Shown in pieces: positions 1 to 8,240 of a DNA stretch of 64,000 nt. A model generated the notes under the pieces. The model did not search any database and was not told where the DNA came from. It was given only the letters and a program-made list of their open reading frames with translations. Position 1 is the first letter of the stretch; each line of letters opens with the position of its first letter. Origin of the DNA: a virus. The stretch covers positions 290,681 to 354,680 of IMG/VR virus record IMGVR_UViG_3300032236_000747; one strand, written 5' to 3'. The translations under genes were made by a program, and so were the position numbers.

Positions 1-19
1 GATATCAGTCAGTCAATCT

Positions 20-682
20 ATGGCTATTAAATTAGATGACACATATGTTCAAATTACTCCTGTTGATCAGTATTCTAATAGTACTACCCCTTGGACTTTT
101 AGTAGTACTGGCACACTTACATTCCCTAACGATACTGTGCAAACCACAGCCTATTTAGGAACTGCTACAACTGGAAGAGTTGGTGGAGTTAAGATTGGTA
201 GTGGCATTAGTATAACAGCAGATGGTACCATATCGGCTGCGGCAATTAGCACATCTAGTTTCTTAGTTAATAACTTTACCGCAGTAGGTACAACCACGGT
301 AGGTGTATTTAAAGCAACACAGGTAGCGGAAACATTCACTAGTTTAACTCCTGCCAACGCATCAACTGCTACACTTAACTGTTCAGGTGGTAATGTCTTT
401 AATATCACAATGGGGACATTGGGTCAAAACTGGACTCCATGGTTGACTAACCTTAATGTAACATCAGGCACAGTGGCTACTGTATCTATCATTGTTAACC
501 AAACAGGCACAGCTTACATTCCGACTAGTGTGGTTATTCCGGGCGCTACTAATACTAGTTTTACATGGCAAGGCGGATCTACTCCAACAGGTAGTCCTAA
601 CAAGAAAGATGTTATTGCTTATAACATCTACAGTACAGCAACTAACCAATATGTTGTATTAGCACAGTTGATATCATTCTAA
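20..682 (+). CDS. Tail fibre-type structural protein
   Basis: 220 residues, Thr/Ser/Gly-rich with a beta-strand character typical of phage fibres; no enzyme motif seen. It contains a segment ending LTFPNDTVQTTA and a segment RVGGVKIGSGI that both recur in the giant fibre encoded at 9599-16525 (LTFPDNSTQT and RLGGVRIGAGI), so the two share modules. It is the first complete gene of the window and is followed 8 nt later by a lectin-like gene, in a run of same-strand adsorption genes. Function as an accessory fibre or fibre tip is inferred from composition and context. Confidence 0.6.
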   Translation: MAIKLDDTYVQITPVDQYSNSTTPWTFSSTGTLTFPNDTVQTTAYLGTATTGRVGGVKIGSGISITADGTISAAAISTSSFLVNNFTAVGTTTVGVFKATQVAETFTSLTPANASTATLNCSGGNVFNITMGTLGQNWTPWLTNLNVTSGTVATVSIIVNQTGTAYIPTSVVIPGATNTSFTWQGGSTPTGSPNKKDVIAYNIYSTATNQYVVLAQLISF

Positions 683-690
683 GGACTGCA

Positions 691-1509
691 ATGTTTGGAT
701 TTTTTACTAACGCTATAGGTTTTGGGGAACGACCTGCTATTAAGCAGACTGTTACTGCGGCCAACTTAACCGCTACTGTGACTGCTACAGTAGTTTGGTA
801 TGATATGAGTACTACTGGTACAAATTATGTAGATCAATTTGTACAAGCTACTTCTGCTGCTACCCCTATAAACAGCGGAACAGCTATTACTAAGTTTATT
901 AATCGAGCCAATACTGCAACTTATACAATGACAGTGTCGGGTAATCCGCAGTATGTTACTAATGCTAATAATACATTGGGTGCTGTCAAGTTCACAGGCA
1001 GTCAATACGGAACATTAGGTTCTATGTCAACAGTATTTGGTGGCAAGTCGGGGATGACTGCTATTGCTGTGGTCAAGCCCGCTGCAATGTCTACATCAAC
1101 ATCGGGTGGCTTGTGGATATGTGGTTCAGACAACGGTCCAGAGATGGTTATAAAATACGAAACTAGTGTATGGAAATGTACTGTTGCTGGATACACTGGC
1201 GCTACTACAGTTCCTTTGAACACTACTACTTGGCAAGTGTTCAGTTTTGTGTTTGATGGCATAGCACCAGCAACTGCTGGTAGACTGCGATTCCGTTATA
1301 ACAAAGCAGATCAAGTATTAACCTATAGTGGAACTGCTGGTACTGCCACAGGTGGTTCAACAGACAACTACTATATAGGTGGTATGGGATCAGGTCCTTC
1401 AAATCAAATGAGCGGACAGATAGGCGAGTTCTTTATTTGGAATCGTGCTCTTAAAGTTTCTGAAGTAAGTGCTATAGAAACTTATCTCGGAACCAAGTGG
1501 GGTATATAA
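691..1509 (+). CDS. LamG/concanavalin A-like fibre protein
   Basis: 272 residues. The layout VVWYDMST... then GAVKFTGSQYGTLGSM, AIAVVKPAA, WQVFSFVFDG, YYIGGMG and a closing GQIGEFFIWNRALKVSEV is the pattern of concanavalin A-like (LamG) jelly-roll domains, which bind glycans in many phage tail proteins. The ending 'EFFIWNRAL..SE' is the typical last strand of this fold. Stop codon overlaps the start of the next, also LamG-like, gene (TAATG), indicating coupled translation. Carbohydrate-binding adsorption role is inferred. Confidence 0.7.
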   Translation: MFGFFTNAIGFGERPAIKQTVTAANLTATVTATVVWYDMSTTGTNYVDQFVQATSAATPINSGTAITKFINRANTATYTMTVSGNPQYVTNANNTLGAVKFTGSQYGTLGSMSTVFGGKSGMTAIAVVKPAAMSTSTSGGLWICGSDNGPEMVIKYETSVWKCTVAGYTGATTVPLNTTTWQVFSFVFDGIAPATAGRLRFRYNKADQVLTYSGTAGTATGGSTDNYYIGGMGSGPSNQMSGQIGEFFIWNRALKVSEVSAIETYLGTKWGI

Positions 1510-2873
1510 TGGCAATAACAATACGATCAGCACAGACTATCAGCAACGGTATTAAACTCAAAGGTAATTACAATATTAACGAAGGTATAATCTTATGGCT
1601 TGATGCTGCCAACCCAGCAAGTTATCCTGGTTCAGGAACAACCTGGTATGATTTAACCAGCAATCACTATAACGCTACCTTATATGGCGCTACTTATAGC
1701 AACAGGGCCATCAACTTTGACTACACACAAAGCCAGTATGCTGCACTAGCCGCTAACAATATCCTAGGTGGAGACTTTACAGCTATAGGTTGGGTCTATG
1801 TTCGCAGTTATCAAGCCTGGAGTAGACTATTTGATTTTGGTAATGGTGCAGGTGGTGTTAATGTGATTCTAGCAGTTACACAGGGCTCTAGTGGGAATCC
1901 TGTGTGGAGCACTGACGGAGCAGATAATATAAACAGCAGTCAACTATTACCTCTAAATCAATGGGTTCAGTTGTCAGCAACTCAATCAGGACTAACAGGC
2001 ACAATCTACATAAACGGACAACAAGTGGCTAGTGCTACTAATACTGGAATAGCTACTGTAACTCGTAATCTCAACTATATTGGCAAGAGTAACTGGAATG
2101 GTGATGGTTACCTAGATGGTAAGATTAAATCGTTGAAAATGTGGAATAGAACACTGAGTCCTAGTGAGATTAGTTTTGACTATCAAACTAACAATCCTAA
2201 TATTGTTACTACAGGACTCTACGCCAACTATGATGCCACTGCAATAACCAACACCACAACATTCCCAGACTCTAGCGGTAATGGTCGCAATGCTAGCTTG
2301 TTTAATGGTCCTACTACTACAATATTTAATGGTACACAAGTATTACAGTTAAACGGTAGCAGTCAATATTTTGCTAAAAATGATGGGTACGGTTCAGACT
2401 TGGACTCAGCGTTTACATTTGATGTATGGGCGTGTCCTGTAAGTGCTGGCACACCAGGAGTGCTGATAGCCGAATGGTCACCGACGGTTACTGGCGGCTG
2501 GCAAGATACACAGATGGGATTTACTAATGTGGATATCAGAGCAGGTGTTTATAATACTAATGCCGCTGTAGCCAAAGACAGTTGGACTGCTAACACTTGG
2601 TATCATATCGTAACAACATATGACGGGTCTATACTTAGAACCTATGTCAATAGTGTAGCAGGTGCTACTAGTGCAGGAGCAAAACAAAGTCCAACAGGAT
2701 CTAGTGTTGGGCCAACAGTTTTAAGTATGGGTATACCTTGTGCTGATTATCTAGGCGGCGTTAGCGGATACTTTCACGGATTTATTGGTGCTTGGAAAAT
2801 CTACAACCGAGCACTAACACCTGCAGAGGTAAATCAAAACTTTAACGCACTACGCGGTCAGTACGGAGTATAA
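1509..2873 (+). CDS. Double LamG-like fibre protein
   Basis: 454 residues with two concanavalin A-like repeats. The first (about 25-225) opens with LWLDAANPASYPGSGTTWYD and ends SLKMWNRTLSPSEI. The second (about 230-450) opens with LYANYDATA and ends AWKIYNRALTPAEV. Both endings match the LamG last strand and the single domain of the upstream gene, so this is a tandem duplication. The ATG at 1509 overlaps the preceding stop; an upstream in-frame GTG at 1497 is less likely. Probable glycan-binding tail component. Confidence 0.7.
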   Translation: MAITIRSAQTISNGIKLKGNYNINEGIILWLDAANPASYPGSGTTWYDLTSNHYNATLYGATYSNRAINFDYTQSQYAALAANNILGGDFTAIGWVYVRSYQAWSRLFDFGNGAGGVNVILAVTQGSSGNPVWSTDGADNINSSQLLPLNQWVQLSATQSGLTGTIYINGQQVASATNTGIATVTRNLNYIGKSNWNGDGYLDGKIKSLKMWNRTLSPSEISFDYQTNNPNIVTTGLYANYDATAITNTTTFPDSSGNGRNASLFNGPTTTIFNGTQVLQLNGSSQYFAKNDGYGSDLDSAFTFDVWACPVSAGTPGVLIAEWSPTVTGGWQDTQMGFTNVDIRAGVYNTNAAVAKDSWTANTWYHIVTTYDGSILRTYVNSVAGATSAGAKQSPTGSSVGPTVLSMGIPCADYLGGVSGYFHGFIGAWKIYNRALTPAEVNQNFNALRGQYGV

Positions 2874-2874
2874 C

Positions 2875-3681
2875 ATGAGCCTAATAATTAATCCAGGATA
2901 CACAATAGGGCCAGGTACTACTCTACATAGTGGCAATCCAGTAATACCAGCACCAACGGGACTAACCAGTAGTAATCCTAGTACAAGTGCGTGGGCTATT
3001 AAACAGGCATATCCAAATAGTCCGGATGGCCGATACTGGATACAGAACGCTAACATTAACGGCGGAGCTCCTGTACAGATTTATGCTGATATGACCACAT
3101 TGGGTGGCGGCTGGACCTTATTAGTACAGAACCCTAGTTCAGACTGGACCACCTCAAATGGCTTATTACGCAATCAAACCTCACCACCTAGCAGTCTAGT
3201 TGACTTTAACAGCAATGGCTCCGGCACGGCCTACAGCATACTAGGTTGGGCAGATTATATCAAACGTAGCGCAAGCGGATTTGATTATATGTTTGATGCT
3301 GGCTACAGAGGACGCAACGGAGCGGCTTATACTGCTAACGAAGCCTATAGTTTTGTTGAAGTATGGAACAATCAATCAGTTGGAAGTGTTGGATTAGCTA
3401 ATAACGGTTGGCGCAAGAACATTACAGAAATTCAGCGTTTCCCAGCAGGTACTTCAAGCGATACTAACTTAACTTGGAACTACGATCAAGACGGTATAGA
3501 AGCTCGTATGCCCTGGTATGCCTACGGAGGCCACGATGCTCAAGCAATATTGACCACAGACGGCCCAGGCAATGGGGGGTGGTGGGGAACTATTATAGCA
3601 ACAGCTGGCTGGGATCCAGCACCATGGCATAACCCCTCAGGTTGGGGTTACCCAAAGGTTATCTGGTACTGGGTTAGATAA
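2875..3681 (+). CDS. Fibrinogen-like (FReD) domain tail protein
   Basis: 268 residues. The stretch from about residue 45 (PNSPDGRYWIQ, then PVQIYADMTTLGGGWTLL) is the signature start of fibrinogen C-terminal domains, where a peptide segment is followed by GGGWTLI/L. The C-terminal half is rich in Trp and Gly (GNGGWWGTII, WHNPSGWGYPKVIWYWVR), also in keeping with that fold. Fibrinogen-related domains bind acetylated sugars. The gene starts 1 nt after the preceding stop, within the adsorption-gene run. Confidence 0.65.
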   Translation: MSLIINPGYTIGPGTTLHSGNPVIPAPTGLTSSNPSTSAWAIKQAYPNSPDGRYWIQNANINGGAPVQIYADMTTLGGGWTLLVQNPSSDWTTSNGLLRNQTSPPSSLVDFNSNGSGTAYSILGWADYIKRSASGFDYMFDAGYRGRNGAAYTANEAYSFVEVWNNQSVGSVGLANNGWRKNITEIQRFPAGTSSDTNLTWNYDQDGIEARMPWYAYGGHDAQAILTTDGPGNGGWWGTIIATAGWDPAPWHNPSGWGYPKVIWYWVR

Positions 3682-3693
3682 CACAAAAACAGG

Positions 3694-3699
3694 TAAATA
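3694..3699 (+). promoter_or_regulatory. Late-type TAAATA motif, leaderless configuration
   Basis: TAAATA followed by CGCAT and then the ATG of the next gene at 3705. No Shine-Dalgarno is visible. It resembles the core of T4 late promoters (TATAAATA) and recurs before many structural genes in this window. Confidence 0.45.
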
Positions 3700-3704
3700 C
3701 GCAT

Positions 3705-4886
3705 ATGACACATCCAATACCATTTCCAACAAGCCCTCAAACAGGGCAACAATTTCTAGCAGATAATACAGTGACTTATATCTGGACTGGAGATCGTTGG
3801 TCTTCTAGTCGTGCTCTAGTTAATAGATATACAACATTTACTGTAGAAGAAGGCGCATTTGCAGATTTTGACTACAATCCATCAATTAATAAGTTATTAG
3901 ATAGTGGTGATAGTACTACAGAATCATACCGTTTTATAGATGCAGGCAGTTCTAATGTTGGACTTGAGCAAATAACTGTCACATCATCTTATCTAGCACC
4001 TAGCGGATACGCACCTGGTGATTTTGGCACAGTTACTTACTATATTGTACACGACGGCGCACAAGAAGCTGGTCTAGTTTTCCACGGACTAACCGGCGGT
4101 GGAGACCAAACAATAACAGGCACCTACGCTCAGGGCAGTAATACTTTAGTAATACCTCCATTATATCAGAGTTTATGGTCACAAATAGTATCTGTTAGAG
4201 CTTATGTGGTAGACAGTCTCGGTGATACATATTTTGCTGATGTTAGCGATATGTGGGAAACACCTTATGGTCCGTGTCTAGTAGCAGGCACATTAATGAC
4301 ATTGGCTGATGGAACACATAAGAAGATTGAAGACATTACATATGATGATGTATTGAGTGTATGGAACTTTGATCTAGGTGAAATGTCAGAAGCCCGTCCA
4401 CTATGGGTCAAACGCAAACAAACCGCCGGAGACTATACACTGGTAAAGTTCAGCGATGGTACAGAATTACGCACTGTTGGACACCATATATTCAACAAAC
4501 AAGTAGGCGAGTTTACAAAGATTATCACTGATGATACTCCGGTAGGTACTATCACCGTAAACGAACAAGGACAAGAGATTGCTATTGTTAGCAAAGAACT
4601 AGTGCGAGAAACTGTAGACTACTATAACATCTGGACACAGTATCATTTGAACGCTTATGCTAATGGTCTATTAACTGGCAACAAATATTGTAATATCTAC
4701 CCTGTTGTGGATATGAAGTATGTGAAAGATGACAGAACTTTACGCTCTGTAGAAGAATTTGCGGATATCGATGAGAAATATATCGCAGGTATGAGATTAC
4801 AAGAACAAACATTCGATTTAGCATTTATACAAACTATGGTAGATAGAATAGAATTATTAGACAGCAAGGCTGCTATAACAGCATAA
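3705..4886 (+). CDS. Tail protein with Hint (hedgehog/intein) domain
   Basis: 393 residues. The N-terminal part begins with a short motif common in phage tail proteins (PQTGQQFLADNTVTYIWTGD). From Cys191 (GPCLVAGTLMTLADG, then KKIEDITYDD) it reads as a Hint domain: a nucleophilic Cys start, the block-B-like GHHIFN near residue 260, and NIWTQYHLNAYANGLLTGN near residues 308-326. Hint domains perform autocatalytic N-S acyl shift and cleavage. There is no obvious C-terminal extein to splice to, so cleavage or cross-linking rather than splicing is more likely. Late motif and no ribosome site upstream. Confidence 0.65.
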   Translation: MTHPIPFPTSPQTGQQFLADNTVTYIWTGDRWSSSRALVNRYTTFTVEEGAFADFDYNPSINKLLDSGDSTTESYRFIDAGSSNVGLEQITVTSSYLAPSGYAPGDFGTVTYYIVHDGAQEAGLVFHGLTGGGDQTITGTYAQGSNTLVIPPLYQSLWSQIVSVRAYVVDSLGDTYFADVSDMWETPYGPCLVAGTLMTLADGTHKKIEDITYDDVLSVWNFDLGEMSEARPLWVKRKQTAGDYTLVKFSDGTELRTVGHHIFNKQVGEFTKIITDDTPVGTITVNEQGQEIAIVSKELVRETVDYYNIWTQYHLNAYANGLLTGNKYCNIYPVVDMKYVKDDRTLRSVEEFADIDEKYIAGMRLQEQTFDLAFIQTMVDRIELLDSKAAITA

Positions 4887-4899
4887 TAGGAAAACAACT

Positions 4900-6522
4900 A
4901 TGACAACGAGAATTAAACAAAGACGCGACACAGCGGCAAACTGGTTAGGTTATAACCCAATTCTAGCACTGGGAGAAACAGGCTGGGAAACTGATACCGG
5001 CCGCGTAAAAATAGGCGACGGATCCTCAAACTGGCAAACCCTACAGTATGCAGTAGGTGGCGCAGGACACGGACTAGGTGGTGCTATTCAAATAGGAACG
5101 GTATGTACATCTGGTTCATATTGCGGTTGTTGTAATAACTCAGTGGCTATTGGCACAGGTGCTGGTTCTTGCTGTAGATGCAGCGGCCCGTCGATCGCTA
5201 TAGGACACGATGCAGGACATTGCAAACAACATGGATCTGCGATCGCAATTGGTCGCCAGGCAGGGCGTTGTTGCCAAGCTATGAATACAATAGCCATGGG
5301 TCGTTATGCTGGCTCATACGGTCAAAACTACGGTGCTGTTGCTATTGGTAAGTATGCTGGCAACTATGGTCAACAATCATATGGAGTAGCCATTGGGTAT
5401 GGTGCTCAAAACGGTTATGGTGGATGTAATGCTGTTGCCATCGGACATTATGCAGGCAGCTATGGGCAAAATACTTCTGCCGTAGCTATTGGACATCAAG
5501 CAGGTTCCTGTTGTCAAGGATATCGATCAGTTAGTATTGGACGTTGGGCAGGCCAGTGTTGTCAGTGCTACCAGTCAGTGGCTATCGGTGCATTGGCAGG
5601 AAGAGAATATCAAGGCGAGTGTTCGGTTGCTATCGGTCGTCATGCTGGTCTTGTAAATCAAGGTTCCAACTCTGTAGCTATCGGACATCAAGCAGGACAG
5701 GGATTAGGCGATAGTCAGTACTATTGTCACATAAACGCAACTTATGTATCTGGTGGTGCTAGTGGAGCTACAACATTTGTAGTCAATACTGTTGCAGGCA
5801 TTCACCCAGGTATGTATCCTGAAGGTGCTAACCTTGGCCCTCAAAAGGTCACAGCAGTTAACACAGCAACCAACGAAATCACTTTAGATTTTGGTACCTT
5901 TGGACAGTTAAGTGGTACATACTATTTCTACGGTGCTCAAGGTAGTAATGCTGTTGCTATTGGTGCATATGCTGGTCTTTCAGTTCAACAAGATAATAGC
6001 ATTATTATCAACGCTACAGGCATTGAAGTAAATTCAGCAGGTACAGGCACAACGGTAATTAAACCAGTTGCGCCAACTACTACTGGTAATCCTTTGTATT
6101 ATAATGCCGACACTGGTCAAATTACCTACGGTACTGTTAATCGTTATGTCAGCACTGCTACCAGTACACCTGTCAATGCCCCTGTAATTGATATAACTAG
6201 TAGTAAGGTATTCCTAGCACCGCTATCTGGTGGTAATGCCAGCTATGTAATACCAGGGAATGGATTATATGACGGACAAACTATTGAATTCTACCCACAA
6301 TGGGTCTCTGGCACAAATAACACAGATGTAGCGAACATCTTTATCTATGTGTCAAATATATTTGATATTAATTCAGGAAACGGTCAATACTCCGGTGGCG
6401 GATACTACAACTGGTATCCATTCCAAACTTATAACACAACAGGTGCCGCGAAAGGTACCGCAACTTGGGATGCCCACCAACAACATTGGGTGATTGATCC
6501 AGGTTGGACCAAGTTTGATTAA
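4900..6522 (+). CDS. YadA-like beta-roll tail protein with Cys-rich repeats
   Basis: 540 residues. Residues 1-55 (TTRIKQRRDTAANWL, LALGETGWETDTGRVKIGDG) match the N-terminal attachment domain common to phage fibre proteins. About residues 67-265 hold roughly a dozen repeats of the form S/AVAIG-xx-AG-xxxQ, as in the left-handed beta-roll of trimeric autotransporter adhesins. Many repeats carry Cys pairs at the same place (AGSCC, AGRCCQ, AGQCCQC) while others have Tyr-Gly (AGSYGQ). The C-terminal part is a beta-rich domain. Likely trimeric fibre; the cysteine ladder is unusual. Confidence 0.7.
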   Translation: MTTRIKQRRDTAANWLGYNPILALGETGWETDTGRVKIGDGSSNWQTLQYAVGGAGHGLGGAIQIGTVCTSGSYCGCCNNSVAIGTGAGSCCRCSGPSIAIGHDAGHCKQHGSAIAIGRQAGRCCQAMNTIAMGRYAGSYGQNYGAVAIGKYAGNYGQQSYGVAIGYGAQNGYGGCNAVAIGHYAGSYGQNTSAVAIGHQAGSCCQGYRSVSIGRWAGQCCQCYQSVAIGALAGREYQGECSVAIGRHAGLVNQGSNSVAIGHQAGQGLGDSQYYCHINATYVSGGASGATTFVVNTVAGIHPGMYPEGANLGPQKVTAVNTATNEITLDFGTFGQLSGTYYFYGAQGSNAVAIGAYAGLSVQQDNSIIINATGIEVNSAGTGTTVIKPVAPTTTGNPLYYNADTGQITYGTVNRYVSTATSTPVNAPVIDITSSKVFLAPLSGGNASYVIPGNGLYDGQTIEFYPQWVSGTNNTDVANIFIYVSNIFDINSGNGQYSGGGYYNWYPFQTYNTTGAAKGTATWDAHQQHWVIDPGWTKFD

Positions 6523-6542
6523 TACACAAAGGATAACATAAA

Positions 6543-6794
6543 ATGGCACAATATAACATTACAGCAACATCAGCTAGTAGAGACATGACAGTGAGTAACA
6601 CCACTATTGACATCTTGGTAGAAAATGAAGAAGGTGGTCGTCCAACAGCGGGCACAAGAATACAATTTCCAAGTCCTGCTGAGTTTGATACACTGGAACT
6701 AGCACAGAAATATGCCAACAGCTATGCTGGACATCTAAATGATCATTATCACGAAGGTGGCGATGATTGGGTTGGACAGGCTACAGCAGTTTAA
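6543..6794 (+). CDS. Small hypothetical protein
   Basis: 83 residues beginning MAQYNITATSASRDM with an acidic, His-containing C-terminus (HLNDHYHEGGDDWVGQ). Preceded by a weak ribosome site (AAAGGATAACATAAA) and 20 nt after the beta-roll gene on the same strand, so probably co-expressed with the tail genes. No family recognised. It converges tail to tail with the minus-strand gene that ends at 6795. Confidence 0.5.
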   Translation: MAQYNITATSASRDMTVSNTTIDILVENEEGGRPTAGTRIQFPSPAEFDTLELAQKYANSYAGHLNDHYHEGGDDWVGQATAV

Positions 6795-7388
6795 TCAAGC
6801 TCTAATACCAGCGTCCTTCAACTGTAGGCAAGTTTTACATTTGCCGCAGGGTTGGATGCTTTCTTTTGAGTATACTGGAGTGCGGCATGACCAAAACATG
6901 TTCTTTAATGTGTCAGGCAAGCTGTCATAGATCTCACGCTTGGTCAAGTCAAGTACAGGGTAAATCTTCTTTACACTTGTAAAAGCTGACAGTATAGCAT
7001 TAGCACGGACTCTGCGCTCTTCTAGACTGTGATTGCTGTCATCAGACTGCATGCCTAGAGCTACTAGTTTGATATCAGGGTTTACACTACAGATATAGCC
7101 CGCAAAAAAGTTGATGCTGTCCGTGTCATACATATACTGTCCATTATAGGGTTGACTGGCTATTTGGCTTTCACTATAGACAAAACTGTAGCCTAGACGT
7201 TCTAGTTCTCTTAGTGCCATTTCGACTGTAATGGCCTCGGCACGGTGTCTGTCCTCTACATTGTGTTGATGCACGTGATGTATGTGTATCTGGTAGTCTT
7301 GATATTCAGGATCTGTTAATAACTTATAAACAGTACCTAGACTGTCTAGGCCACCTGAATACATTACAAGGATTGTTTTTTGTTCCAT
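6795..7388 (-). CDS. PP-loop ATPase, QueC-like
   Basis: 197 residues. SGGLDS at residues 11-16 is the PP-loop that binds ATP in the QueC/ExsB and related amidotransferase families. Four cysteines near the C-terminus (C168, C181, C184, C187; PCGKCKTC) match the zinc site of QueC, which makes preQ0 (7-cyano-7-deazaguanine). Phages use this pathway to modify DNA guanines or tRNA. No other queuosine gene is visible here, so a different adenylating reaction is possible. Its start overlaps the end of the neighbouring minus-strand gene by 25 nt; the pair forms an inverted island in the tail region. Confidence 0.65.
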   Translation of the reverse strand: MEQKTILVMYSGGLDSLGTVYKLLTDPEYQDYQIHIHHVHQHNVEDRHRAEAITVEMALRELERLGYSFVYSESQIASQPYNGQYMYDTDSINFFAGYICSVNPDIKLVALGMQSDDSNHSLEERRVRANAILSAFTSVKKIYPVLDLTKREIYDSLPDTLKNMFWSCRTPVYSKESIQPCGKCKTCLQLKDAGIRA

Positions 7389-7825
7389 ATATAAAATGTG
7401 TAAACGTTGTTAACGGGATGCTCTTCTGGCTGTGGATCTAGTTCATAGACACGTGGAAAATACACAGCGTATTTTGTGGGCCAGTTGGGATTTAAAAACG
7501 TGCGTGATATAAATCGATCACAATGATCTAGAACAATGGGCAACAAGCGTTCTGTAAAATCTTTACCCAAGGCTAGTCCGCCGTCGATTATTATAGTGTC
7601 CCAATGTTCGTTCAAACTAAACCAATCTTTGACCCTTATTTTAGGATCATTGTAAACTGGCTCTAGGTCCCATGCTTCTGTACATAAAGGTAATAGTAGC
7701 TTAGTGCTACCCAGCAATAAAACTTTACCTCTACAATATCTTTCAAATACAGCATAATCATCTTGATTAGGAGCAGCGGGCCACTCTAATGTTGTCCAGA
7801 ATTCGGGGTCGTTGATCATGCTCAT
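7364..7825 (-). CDS. Rossmann-like protein, possible methyltransferase-type fold
   Basis: 153 residues. GKVLLLGSTKLLLPL followed by an acidic segment, then WDTIIIDGGLAL, has the spacing of a nucleotide- or SAM-binding Rossmann fold with a glycine-containing first loop and an acidic strand-4 end. No catalytic motif is clear, so the assignment is weak. It is translated just ahead of the QueC-like gene with a 25-nt overlap, suggesting related functions. The minus-strand start has a TAAATA motif upstream (7831-7836). Confidence 0.4.
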   Translation of the reverse strand: MSMINDPEFWTTLEWPAAPNQDDYAVFERYCRGKVLLLGSTKLLLPLCTEAWDLEPVYNDPKIRVKDWFSLNEHWDTIIIDGGLALGKDFTERLLPIVLDHCDRFISRTFLNPNWPTKYAVYFPRVYELDPQPEEHPVNNVYTFYIWNKKQSL

Positions 7826-7830
7826 GTGGA

Positions 7831-7836
7831 TATTTA
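7831..7836 (-). promoter_or_regulatory. Late-type TAAATA motif (minus strand)
   Basis: TATTTA on the given strand, i.e. TAAATA read on the minus strand, 5 nt upstream of the start at 7825. It has the same motif and spacing as seen before several plus-strand structural genes. Confidence 0.4.
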
Positions 7837-7888
7837 AGCGGTAAATAACGGTAGAACATACAATAATGGCTGAGATTACCTAACTAGG

Positions 7889-7894
7889 TAAATA
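7889..7894 (+). promoter_or_regulatory. Late-type TAAATA motif
   Basis: AGGTAAATATAG lies 19 nt upstream of the start at 7914, which also has a GGAG ribosome site. It is the first plus-strand promoter candidate after the minus-strand island. Confidence 0.4.
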
Positions 7895-7913
7895 TAGCAA
7901 ACGGAGACAACAA

Positions 7914-8240
7914 ATGTCAGTAAACTTTAGAAAAGGTGCTTATTACCCAGGCACAACCCAGAATCAAACAACAACTAGCACTAATGCTGTGACCAATGCT
8001 TTTAGTTCAACTACGAGCATTATTCGTGTCGCAGTACAAAATGATACATATGTTCAGCCTGTTAACAACTCTAGCACAACGGCCACTGTTAGCAGTATGA
8101 TCATCCCAGGTGGTGGCGTAGAGTTCTTCGCAGTTCGCCCGAATACATATCTAGCACACCTATTAGTGAGTTCGGCGGGTTGGATAAGTGTTACTGAACT
8201 TTCTAATCTAAACAATATTGTAAACGGAACAACTTACTAA
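7914..8240 (+). CDS. Small virion-associated protein, unknown
   Basis: 108 residues, beta-rich and Thr/Ser/Asn-rich (TTSTNAVTNAFSSTTS). It has a clear ribosome site (CGGAGACAACAA before ATG). Its stop overlaps the next start (TAATG). The composition matches neighbouring fibre genes. The central part (RVAVQNDTYVQPV, GGGVEFFAVRPNTYL) suggests a small jelly-roll or fibre-cap domain, but no family is recognised. Confidence 0.5.
   Translation: MSVNFRKGAYYPGTTQNQTTTSTNAVTNAFSSTTSIIRVAVQNDTYVQPVNNSSTTATVSSMIIPGGGVEFFAVRPNTYLAHLLVSSAGWISVTELSNLNNIVNGTTY

Noticed and set aside
5088-5297. Cys-rich minus-strand frame opposite the beta-roll gene
   Set aside because: It mirrors the codon pattern of the plus-strand repeats and has no ribosome site.
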